A DNA stretch of 64,000 nt, from contig NW_004457695.1 in NCBI RefSeq assembly GCF_000203815.1, positions 2,106,054-2,170,053 of the forward strand, read 5' to 3'. Below the pieces are notes generated by a model, which ran no database searches, was not told the DNA's origin, and was given only the letters and a program-made list of their open reading frames with translations. The stretch's first letter is position 1; every line of letters starts with the position of its first letter. This DNA comes from Cavenderia fasciculata (Eukaryota > Evosea > Eumycetozoa > Acytosteliales > Cavenderiaceae). Shown piece by piece: positions 30,481 to 39,467 of this stretch. A program made the position numbers and the translations under genes.

Positions 30481-32460
30481 ATGGAAAAGTTATCAAATAT
30501 AATACTATCACAAATTATAGCATCGATTGACAGTAATGGAGATATTGTATGTTTGTTGTTGACTTGTAAAAAGTTATATTATAATAGTGCTTTAAAAAGA
30601 TCGATTCAGTTTAAAGGAATAAGACCTATCAATGATAGAGTAACAACAACGACTACTACTACTACTAGTCTATTCAACATAAACTCATTTAAAGATATAT
30701 TGGAGAATAGAGGAGGAGGATCCGCTGATCAACTTGCAAAAGGAAAGAAAGTGAAAGCAACATCACTAGAGTTAGTACTCGTCGACAGTGACACATTATC
30801 ATTAATCGAAGAACTAGTCATAGATAACGGTGAAGATGAAGAAACAATAGTTGACCTTGGTTCCATCTCACAGTTGACACGTCTTCGACATCTTTCAGTC
30901 AAAGCACACAAGTTGATTCTTGGTCCTCATCCAACACTCAAGTCTCTGACACTAGACACCTTTTACGACATTGACTTGGAATCCACCAAATTCGTATCGT
31001 TGACAGAGCTGACCTTTGACAGTTATTTTTCTGGGTTCCGACGAGGAATCTTTCCAAGCAGTCTGACCCATCTCACCGTGAAGCCCGGGGAGATACCTCC
31101 ACGAGATACATTCCTTTCATTGATGTCACTCGAGTACCTCGATATCGATCTGCAAGGAGTGAGTATGGACGACGAAGACGACGATGACGACGACAACGAT
31201 GACGACGAGGATGAAAGAAAAGAATTCCTCGATCTCGAGAGTCTACCAAACCTCAAGACACTAACAATCTTTGACGACAACACTTATAACTACGGTCTCG
31301 AGATTAGTATGCCTCCTTCCATTGAGATTCTTCTACTCCATGCTGAATGTCCACGAATCCCACATCGATGCCCAATGCCACTGTTGTACGATTTGTATGC
31401 GCCACAAAGTATGCTGATTGGTGGAAGGATCAGTCTAGCGTCATCACCATTGCTCAAGGAACTGACTATTGACCTTTGCGTTGAACCCATGCCAGCCGAT
31501 TTCATCGTCCCATCCTCTGTCAACAATCTTGCATTTATCAAATACGCAGATGAAGAACAGATTCTTGAACACTTTGTATTGCCACCAACTCTTACTGAAC
31601 TATCGATGCATGCAGAATACGAACCCGTCCAACAATTCCCAGAATCACTCATCAAACTAACAAAGACAATCAACCAGGATGCACTACCACTTCCACTTCC
31701 GCGTCAATTAAAGAAACTGAAATGTAAGTCAGATGGGAGAGACGATGGACCTTCTGATTCCGACAAACCTGAAAGTGTTTTATCATTGGACTATCCATCC
31801 AGTCTTGAAAAACTCAACCTCATCGATGTCCCATGGGGATACACACTCGGTACCATTGAAAACATACCATCTGTCAAAAATCTATTAATTGCATTACGTC
31901 AACCAGAGAAACCTTGGGAGATATCAGACTATCCAATCTTTTCAATAGCCTCTAGAATATCTTTTGGCACAGATCAACCACCATCACAACAACAACAGCA
32001 ATGGTTATCACCCAATACTACACATCTAACTTGCAGATTCATTACTCGTCAAACAAAATGCTTGTTTAGATTGGATCAAATAATCAATCACACCAATGTT
32101 AGATATTTATCTATCCAAATAGATGACAGAAGAAATCATGATAAACAACCATTCCAATTTTCAATTCAAAGATTAGACCCAGACAACAACAATGTATTGG
32201 TATTGGAAACAAAGTCACTTCAAGGTGGTATAATCACTCAACAAAGAAAAACGATCAACGCTCAACAACAACATAGAAATGATCCCATTTATTTATATTT
32301 TGATAGCAATCAATCAAAAAGTGAATCAAAAATCGGGTCATATCAATCTGTCTCTCCAGATGCATATGTATTCAAATGGAGTTTTGAACCACTTTGGAAA
32401 GATCAACCCCAAACTTCCACTCATCATAAAGTGATCACAAAAAAGACAAAGAATAAATAA
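30481..32460 (+). CDS. F-box-like/FNIP-like repeat protein, array gene 7
   Basis: 659 residues from MEKLSNIILSQIIASID. After the F-box-like region a run of eight threonines (ACA/ACT codons) precedes SLFNINSFKDILEN. The following YPQWIQQRI...KSGITTALV block is absent, replaced by RGGGSADQLAKGKKVKATS. The acidic insert is the longest in the array (DDEDDDDDDNDDDEDE). Repeats follow normally to LSPNTTHLTC, with a Q5 run before it. The tail carries a longer unique end after DPIYLYF, rich in Ser/Lys, finishing KKTKNK. Its promoter has the E2F-like element. Confidence 0.85.
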   Translation: MEKLSNIILSQIIASIDSNGDIVCLLLTCKKLYYNSALKRSIQFKGIRPINDRVTTTTTTTTSLFNINSFKDILENRGGGSADQLAKGKKVKATSLELVLVDSDTLSLIEELVIDNGEDEETIVDLGSISQLTRLRHLSVKAHKLILGPHPTLKSLTLDTFYDIDLESTKFVSLTELTFDSYFSGFRRGIFPSSLTHLTVKPGEIPPRDTFLSLMSLEYLDIDLQGVSMDDEDDDDDDNDDDEDERKEFLDLESLPNLKTLTIFDDNTYNYGLEISMPPSIEILLLHAECPRIPHRCPMPLLYDLYAPQSMLIGGRISLASSPLLKELTIDLCVEPMPADFIVPSSVNNLAFIKYADEEQILEHFVLPPTLTELSMHAEYEPVQQFPESLIKLTKTINQDALPLPLPRQLKKLKCKSDGRDDGPSDSDKPESVLSLDYPSSLEKLNLIDVPWGYTLGTIENIPSVKNLLIALRQPEKPWEISDYPIFSIASRISFGTDQPPSQQQQQWLSPNTTHLTCRFITRQTKCLFRLDQIINHTNVRYLSIQIDDRRNHDKQPFQFSIQRLDPDNNNVLVLETKSLQGGIITQQRKTINAQQQHRNDPIYLYFDSNQSKSESKIGSYQSVSPDAYVFKWSFEPLWKDQPQTSTHHKVITKKTKNK

Positions 32461-33370
32461 AGAGTAAATAAAGAATAAATAAAGAATAAATAAACATCAA
32501 TCATGATGAAGCAACTATTTTATATATAGCAAAGAGAAATAAACCCCACAAAAATATGGTCCATATAATTCAATTTCATAAAAGCAATAGTTATAATTGA
32601 ACAAAGTTCCTAGAGGAGGATAAAGTAGAAGGAAAATAATAAAGTAGATGAAATAGATCTTGTAACATTATTTTATGACCAAAAAGGAGGAGTAGTTGAT
32701 TTGTTATTATTATTAATCTATTAAATTGATAAACTCGGTTGGCAACAGTATTTTCATATTGTTTAATTGACTTTAGTCTTCTTATTCTTTGTTTACCACC
32801 AAATTGATTCTATAATTATTATTGAGGAGAATTAAATCATTCCACCACCACCATTACTCTTGATGTTGGTGCCCTCTAGATTAGATTAATAAATTAATTC
32901 AATATTTAAAATAGTAATCTATCAATCTTGACAACCAATGAAGCTTCTTTTTGTTTTCCTAACCCTAGACTTTACCAAGTCACCACCAATAATACTCTGT
33001 CAGAGCTACTCTATTTCATTTAACCTGATTGTTTTGTTACGATCACCACTTTCGATCACAACCATCACTAGCAGGCAAACAAAACCAAATGCTCATTTCT
33101 ATTAAAAAGATAACATACTATTAGTAATCTTGATCAATCATTATTAAATGTTTTTGATTAAGTTGTTTATTCAATTATCTTACATGAGGATAGGCACACT
33201 GTGACAATTGTCGTTTAATTTGTTGGTGTTCTTTGTTAATATTGTTATTATTATTTACTATCATTATTATTATTATTAAGAGCATTCATTGCTGTAACTG
33301 ATTGAACAACTTGTGATGCCATCGGTAAATGATGAATAACAAAGAGATAAAAACTGATTAAATAATTATT
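32461..33370. other. 0.9 kb intergenic gap with remnant of a family 5' flank
   Basis: Directly after the stop is a 12-base AAAGAATAAATA repeat (three imperfect units). At 32582-32606, AAGCAATAGTTATAATTGAACAAAG repeats the leader found just upstream of array gene 7, but no gene follows. The rest is AT-rich with no coding or RNA signal. Confidence 0.6.
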
Positions 33371-33413
33371 CTCACCAAACATGAGAGAAAAAAAATATCT
33401 CATGTTTGGTGAG
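33371..33413. repeat. Perfect 16-base inverted repeat upstream of array gene 8
   Basis: CTCACCAAACATGAGA (33371-33386) and its exact reverse complement (33398-33413) flank an 11-base A-rich loop. It ends 62 bases before the ATG of array gene 8, so it lies in the promoter or 5' leader. A stem this long and perfect is rare by chance in DNA of this composition. Confidence 0.8.
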
Positions 33414-33475
33414 CTCATGTTATCTTGTACCAAGTTGTGGATTCATTAAATGTATTACTTATTCATAATTATAGT

Positions 33476-35416
33476 ATGACTAGTCTATTAAAGTTATCTA
33501 ATTTATTATTATCACAAATCATCTCATCTATTGATGACAATGAAGATATAATATGTTTGTTGTTTACATGTAAAAAGTTATACAATAATAGTAGTAGTAT
33601 TAGAAGATCGATTGGATTTAAAGGGATAGAAGCAATCAACGAGAATGTCAAGGAATATATATCAAGAAAGTTTATAGTAACTGCTACTCTTAAAGGATTT
33701 AATCTCAACTCTTTCAAAGATGTATTGGTGAATGGTATATCTAATCATCAGGTGATTCTAGGCAAATACGCAAACAAAGATATTCCTCAATGGATACAAC
33801 AACGTATTTCTCTAACTGATAGAGACAGAGATGATATGAAAAGTGGCATTACAACTGCATTGGTAAACAACGCAACACCAACATTAATAGAGTCACTCTA
33901 TGACGACACACCATCTCTCGAGACACTATTCATTGACGACAAACAGACTGTAGTCGATCTTGACCGTATCTCACTATTACCTCGTCTCAAACAACTTGAA
34001 GTTCGTGCAAACCAATTGATAATTGGTCAACACACATCACTAAAGTCTCTAAAGATCGATGTCAGATGTGATCCAATCGACATGTGTCTCACCAAATTCG
34101 TATCGTTGACAGAGTTGACCTATGTTAATAGTTTTGTGCATGATCGTATTGGACCAGGTCTGTTGCCAAACACTCTAACCTCACTCACTTTGACACTGAT
34201 GGACGCACCACCACAAGATACGTTCCTTCCATTGACATCGTTGGCTAAACTAAAGATAGACTTTCAAAAAATTTCAATGGAGGATGTAGAGGTGGACGAC
34301 CAACCAATCATCGATCTCCAGTCTCTAAGCAGATTTGAGAAACTCAGTTTCTCCCATCCCTTCAAGAGAATAAGGTATAACCTCGTGTTTAGAGTCCCTC
34401 CTTCCATCAAGAGTCTTGGATTTTTCTCAACAGGAGCAAAAATCGCACGGGATTGTCCGATGCCATTATTGGAGAAATTGTTTGTCGCGCAAAACACATT
34501 GATTGATGGAAGAGTCAGTCTAATGACATCATCAACATCTCTAAAGGAACTATGTATTTATGAATGTAATGGTACCTTTCCAGCAGCTGCTGGAAATAGT
34601 AATGATACTTTTATCATACCATCTAGTCTTGAAAAGTTAACAATCTTTAAACAAGAATCTAAAGTAGATGTGCTTCAACACCTTGTATTACCGCCATCTC
34701 TGACTGATCTAACTATCATGGGTAATTACGAACCTGTTCAACTCCCTCAATCACTCATTAAACTAAAACAGGTATTCAACAAAGATACTCCAGTATCTCT
34801 TCCTCAACATTTAATTCAACTGGATTGGATGGGAGTATCCAATACACAATTAGATCTACCATCCTCTTATCCACCCAATCTTGAAACGCTCAATCTACTC
34901 GATATCAAAGGTGACTTTATGATTGACGTACCTTCAACCGTTAAATATCTATTAATGCGGTTGGCCATACCACCTAAACCATGGCAAAATGATATTCTTG
35001 TCTTTTCGATAACCTCTGGATTAACCAAAAGCATCAACTCTGTTGGCAACCAATCACAATGGTTGCCGATCAATACCACCCATCTTACTTGCAACTTAAA
35101 TACTTTTGTCACACATATAGCATTTAGATTAGATCAAGTAATCAATCACACCAATGTTAGATATTTAAATATCAATATTTCGAGTATCAATTATCAATTT
35201 TCAATTCAAAGATTAGACCTTGATAATAACAATGTGTTGATATTGGAAAGACAAACACTTCAAGGTGGAATCATCACTCAGAAACGAACAAAATCAATCA
35301 ACAATCAAAAACAACAACAACAACAATATGATCCAATTTATTTATGTTTTAATATGGGTTATCCACTTGTTCTAAATTGGACTTTTGACCTAAATAGAAA
35401 CAAACAAAAAAAATAA
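33476..35416 (+). CDS. F-box-like/FNIP-like repeat protein, array gene 8
   Basis: 646 residues from MTSLLKLSNLLLSQIISSID. The upstream extension of the frame is leader with no ATG before TATAGTATG, the same context as at 10104 and 41976. The F-box-like region has CLLFTCKKLY. A short insertion (ENVKEYISRKFIVTATLKG) precedes FNLNSFKDVLVN. Repeats are regular. One contains an alanine/glycine insert (TFPAAAGNSNDTFIIPSSLE). No acidic insert; the first Q-run is reduced to NQSQW, the second is KQQQQQYDP. It ends FDLNRNKQKK. Confidence 0.85.
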   Translation: MTSLLKLSNLLLSQIISSIDDNEDIICLLFTCKKLYNNSSSIRRSIGFKGIEAINENVKEYISRKFIVTATLKGFNLNSFKDVLVNGISNHQVILGKYANKDIPQWIQQRISLTDRDRDDMKSGITTALVNNATPTLIESLYDDTPSLETLFIDDKQTVVDLDRISLLPRLKQLEVRANQLIIGQHTSLKSLKIDVRCDPIDMCLTKFVSLTELTYVNSFVHDRIGPGLLPNTLTSLTLTLMDAPPQDTFLPLTSLAKLKIDFQKISMEDVEVDDQPIIDLQSLSRFEKLSFSHPFKRIRYNLVFRVPPSIKSLGFFSTGAKIARDCPMPLLEKLFVAQNTLIDGRVSLMTSSTSLKELCIYECNGTFPAAAGNSNDTFIIPSSLEKLTIFKQESKVDVLQHLVLPPSLTDLTIMGNYEPVQLPQSLIKLKQVFNKDTPVSLPQHLIQLDWMGVSNTQLDLPSSYPPNLETLNLLDIKGDFMIDVPSTVKYLLMRLAIPPKPWQNDILVFSITSGLTKSINSVGNQSQWLPINTTHLTCNLNTFVTHIAFRLDQVINHTNVRYLNINISSINYQFSIQRLDLDNNNVLILERQTLQGGIITQKRTKSINNQKQQQQQYDPIYLCFNMGYPLVLNWTFDLNRNKQKK

Positions 35417-36871
35417 AGGACGTGGATAAAATTATTTTTAAAAAGTGTGTGAGGTCATACTAAAAGAGAAAAAAACTCAATCCTACATCATCAAAATCAA
35501 AGACTTTCCTCAATGGATACAACTTGCAGACAGTGGTATTACAACTGCTTTGGTTAATGATTTCAAACCATCATTGATAAAGTCAATCTCTGAAATACCG
35601 TCTATCGAGACACTATTCATCAATCAAGAAGGTACTATGGATCTTAGTTTTATATCACTATTACCTCGTCTCCAACGACTTGCGGTCAGCGCAGACAAGG
35701 TTAAATTTGGTCATAACACATCACTCAAATCTCTGTTGTTGGAAAACACATGTGACTGTTCGAGGTGCCTCCAAGAGATACATTCCTTTCATTGACGTCG
35801 TTGGTGTATCTCAATCTCCAGTTGGTGGCAGAAGACGACACCAAGAAAGAAGAGGAGCCATGTATCGATCTTGAAGATTTACATACACTCAAGACACTCA
35901 AGTTTAAATTCATTGATGATACTCGAGATAAAAATTATAACCTAGAGATTAGTTTACCTCCATCACACGACACTTGACTTTAATTCTAAAAGTGCATACA
36001 TCTCAACGAGATCGACCCTACCAAAGTTGGAAAAGTTGGGTGTTAGTCAAGTAGAATTATTCAACAGTCTATTGGTATCACCTTTACTCAAGAAACTAGT
36101 TATCTACAATTGCAATGAAATCATTCCAGAAAATAAGATCCCAAAGACTGTCGAAAAACTTACAATCTTTAAACTCGTTTATAAAGATATACTTGGACAA
36201 GTTGTATTCCCACCATCACTCACTCACTTCCTCCACATTTGAAAAAGATAGTTTGGAAACCAGATGTCCCAATCAAAGATATCTATATTAAATTTCCACC
36301 ATCTTATCCACCAACTCTTGAAACACTTGATCTCATCGATATAAAAGGTGAATATACCATTGACAATATACCACCATCCACCAAGCATTTTGCCTATATC
36401 CATTCTCCAACAGTATTCAAGGATCTCATTAAAAATGGGTTATCATCCAATACAACTCATCTAACTTGCCTGGTAGATAGTGATCAACATGGTACAAAAT
36501 TTAGATTAGATGAAATTATCAATCAAACCAATGTTAGATATTTAAATATCATTCTAGTCGTTATCGATTATTCAACTCGCGAATATCCCGAAATAACCAG
36601 ACAAACACATCAATTTACAATTCAAAGATTGGACTCTGACAATCTGAATGTATTGGTATTGGAAACACAGTCACTTATAGGTGGTTTTATCACTCAACGA
36701 CAGAGAAATGTAATGAAACCAAAATCAAATCAACAAAAACAAAAATATGATCCCTTTTATTTATGTTTTAATATTGGCTGTGATTCGAATGAAATATACA
36801 ATTATAAGATTTTATTAAATTTTCAAAAGAAACAAATTAAAAGAGAAAAGACCAAAACGACTATAAATTAA
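35417..36871 (+). pseudogene. F-box-like family relic, partial copy of array gene 9
   Basis: Begins at DNA matching the ILKEKKK segment of array gene 9, so start codon, F-box-like region and promoter are missing. The first open piece (35445-35795) is almost identical to gene 9 up to TSLKSLLLE, then an internal deletion joins GTGACTGTTCGAGG to the next repeat. A second break follows LPPSHDT near 35977, and a third deletion joins the FPPSLTH and LPPHLKK repeats near 36235. The last piece (36239-36871) keeps the conserved tail with a natural stop. The near identity to gene 9 points to a recent partial duplication. Confidence 0.8.
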
Positions 36872-37199
36872 AAAAAAAATAATTAATCAAATAAATAAAT
36901 AATAATATTTAATTTTAAATAATAATAGTTAATTATAATCAACTCTATTTTGCTTATAATGGAAGTTGTCAGGAAGAGGATAGAGTTGATTTTTTCTGTG
37001 CCTAAATTGATTGACAAAAAAAAAAAGAGTCAGTGGAAAAGAAAAGCTAAAAATGAAGTTCAATCTTTTGGCGCCATCTTCAAAAGGGAAACTCTAGAAA
37101 AAAAGTGCACCCCTTTGCTTTGGAACAAACAAAAAATACTTTTCTATTACACATTATTTATGTAATACTTTTATAAATATTCACACACAAAAGAAAAGT
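36872..37199. other. Promoter region of array gene 9
   Basis: 328 bases, AT-rich, holding the E2F-like element at 37066-37078. A 71-codon ORF at 36950 has no recognisable content. Confidence 0.5.
37066..37078 (+). promoter_or_regulatory. E2F-like element upstream of array gene 9
   Basis: TTTTGGCGCCATC, identical over 13 bases to the element at 30348 and placed 130 bases before the ATG (129 there). The flanking DNA on either side is not alike, so the short block stands out. Confidence 0.5.
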
Positions 37200-39188
37200 A
37201 TGACGAGTCTATTAAATTTATCAAATACAATAATATCACAAATCATATCAGAGATTGAAGATAATGGAGATATAATATGTTTATTGTTAACTTGTAAAGG
37301 AATATATCAAAATGATAGTATTAAAAGATCGATTCAGTTTAAAGGAATAGAAGCTATCGATACTATCAATAGATGTGTATCAGAGCCGTTTACAGCAACA
37401 GCTACCCGATACAACCTCAAATCATTTCAAGATATATTGGAGAATAGTATATCGAATCATCAGGTGATGATACTAAAAGAGAAAAAAAAAAGGTATCATT
37501 CATATAACGCACCCACAATCATAGACTATCCTCAATGGATACAACAACGTATCAGTCTGACTGATAGAGATGATGATAAAAGTGGTGGTATTATAACTGC
37601 TTTGGTGAATGATCCCAAACAATCACCATCTCTAGAGCCACTCTCGGTGGACATGCCATCTCTAGAGACACTATTCATCAATCAAAAACGAGGTAAAATG
37701 GATCTCGGCTCCATCTCATCATTACTACCTTGTCTTCAACGACTTGCGGTCAGCGCAGACAAGGTTAAATTTGGTCATAATACATCACTCAAATCTCTGT
37801 TGTTGGAATGTGACCAAAACTCCTCTCTAACAAAGTTTGGTCTTTCCAATTTGGTGTCGTTGACCGAGTTGACTATCGAACCTTCTTATGTGTGTGGATT
37901 GGTACCGGGTCTCTTGCCAAGTAGTCTGACATCAGTCACTATTGGACTGTTCGAGGTACCTCCAAGAGACACATTCCTTTCATTGACGTCGTTGGTGTAT
38001 CTCAGTCTTCAGTTGGTGGCAGAAGACGATACCAAGAAAGAAGAGGAGCCATGTATCGATCTTGAAGATTTACATACACTCAAGACACTCAAGTTCAAGT
38101 TATTTGATGATACTCAAGATAAAAAGTACATCTTGGAGCTTAGTGTACCTCCATCACTGACGACACTTGACTTTAATTCTAAAAGTGCATACATCTCAAC
38201 TAGATCTACCCTACCAAAGTTGGAGAAGCTGTCAATCAATCAAGTACAATTATTCGATGCCCGAGTCAACAGTCTATTGGTATCACCGTCTCTCAAGAAA
38301 TTGGTTATCTACAATTGCAATGAAATCATGCCAGCTCATATCATTCCATCAACTCTCGAAAAACTTACCATCTTTAAACTCGTTTATAAAGATATACTTG
38401 GACAAGTTGTATTCCCACCATCACTCACTCATCTATCCGTCTTGGGATTGTATTGTGAGGAGTTAACCCAACCACTCCCAGAATCAATCATCAAACTAAA
38501 GTTGTTGGTCAATACTAGAGGTGCACCCAAATCACCACTCCCTCAACACTTGAAAAAGCTGGTTTGGGTACAACCAGAAGACACCAAAATCAATGGTGCC
38601 TCTGTAAAGTTTCCATCCTCCTATCCACCAACACTTGAAACACTTGATCTCAGCGACATCCAAGGTGAATTTACCATTGACAATATGCCACCGTCCACCA
38701 AGCATCTCGCCGTCGACCTTCCACCACTCACAGGGTATGAGGATGAAAAACACACAAAACCAGTTTACTACTATTCAATCTCCTCTCTATTCCCAAAATC
38801 CATCCTCGATCAACAACAATGGCTGTCACCCAATACCACCCATCTAACTTGCCAGTTAAACAGTGATGATAGACGTCATAATAGTCGAGTAGAATTGAGT
38901 TTGTATGACATCATCCTCTATACCAATATTAGATATTTAACTGTCATTGTCTTTATGTCAAGAGAGCAATTACACTCGAGTGTATGTCATGAAACGACCA
39001 AACGAACCTACCAATTTTCAATTCAAAGATTGAATCCTAAAGATACATTGGTTTTGGAAACAAAGTCACTTCAAGGTGGAGTGATCACTCAGACAATCCA
39101 TCAACAGGGATATTATAATCTAATGTCTTTATTTTTTAATTCTACACCCAAATCAAATTGGTCATTTTTTTATGTAACCCTTGACTAA
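37200..39188 (+). CDS. F-box-like/FNIP-like repeat protein, array gene 9
   Basis: 662 residues from MTSLLNLSNTIISQIISEIE. CLLLTCKGIYQNDSIKR departs from the usual CKKLY. A lysine-rich insert (ILKEKKKRYHSYN) precedes DYPQWIQQRI. LQRLAVSADKVKFGHNTSLK is shared with the relic at 35417. The short acidic insert is AEDDTKKEEEP. The C-terminus is altered: LYDIILYTNIRYL replaces the LDQVINHTNVRYL motif, QRLNPKDTLVLE replaces QRLDPDNNNVLVLE, and the last 25 residues (YNLMSLFFNSTPKSNWSFF) lack the Q-run and DPIYLYF. It is an intact ORF with the least typical tail after array gene 4. Confidence 0.84.
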   Translation: MTSLLNLSNTIISQIISEIEDNGDIICLLLTCKGIYQNDSIKRSIQFKGIEAIDTINRCVSEPFTATATRYNLKSFQDILENSISNHQVMILKEKKKRYHSYNAPTIIDYPQWIQQRISLTDRDDDKSGGIITALVNDPKQSPSLEPLSVDMPSLETLFINQKRGKMDLGSISSLLPCLQRLAVSADKVKFGHNTSLKSLLLECDQNSSLTKFGLSNLVSLTELTIEPSYVCGLVPGLLPSSLTSVTIGLFEVPPRDTFLSLTSLVYLSLQLVAEDDTKKEEEPCIDLEDLHTLKTLKFKLFDDTQDKKYILELSVPPSLTTLDFNSKSAYISTRSTLPKLEKLSINQVQLFDARVNSLLVSPSLKKLVIYNCNEIMPAHIIPSTLEKLTIFKLVYKDILGQVVFPPSLTHLSVLGLYCEELTQPLPESIIKLKLLVNTRGAPKSPLPQHLKKLVWVQPEDTKINGASVKFPSSYPPTLETLDLSDIQGEFTIDNMPPSTKHLAVDLPPLTGYEDEKHTKPVYYYSISSLFPKSILDQQQWLSPNTTHLTCQLNSDDRRHNSRVELSLYDIILYTNIRYLTVIVFMSREQLHSSVCHETTKRTYQFSIQRLNPKDTLVLETKSLQGGVITQTIHQQGYYNLMSLFFNSTPKSNWSFFYVTLD

Positions 39189-39215
39189 ATATGGAGTAAT
39201 GACGGATAATAGGTA

Positions 39216-39232
39216 ACAAACGATCAATGCTC

Positions 39233-39273
<41 letters not shown>

Positions 39274-39360
39274 ACATATTAATGCCTTGATCCAATTTAT
39301 TTATATTTTGATATTGAGAGCTTCTCAAACAATCCATTCAAGTTGGCGAGATTATGTAAA
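39216..39360 (+). pseudogene. Solitary family 3' tail with a CAA microsatellite
   Basis: ACGATCAATGCTCAACAA followed by about 42 bases of pure CAA (39232-39273), then CTTGATCCAATTTATTTATA and TTTTGATATTGAG. Read in frame this is the TINAQQQ...DPIYLYFDIES ending of the family, with a stop just after the Q-run. It sits 30 bases after array gene 9, whose own normal tail is missing, so it may be the displaced original end of that gene. Confidence 0.7.
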
Positions 39361-39467
39361 TAAATAAATAATAATAAATAAAAAGATAATATATTTTGAT
39401 GAGGTTCATCTTGGAGGTTTATGTATTTATTTTTCATTTTTTTTCTCTATCATTATATGTTCATGAC

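Noticed and set aside
39232-39273. CAA tract as a CRISPR-like or satellite array
   Set aside because: It is a simple triplet microsatellite continuous with a family poly-Q tail.
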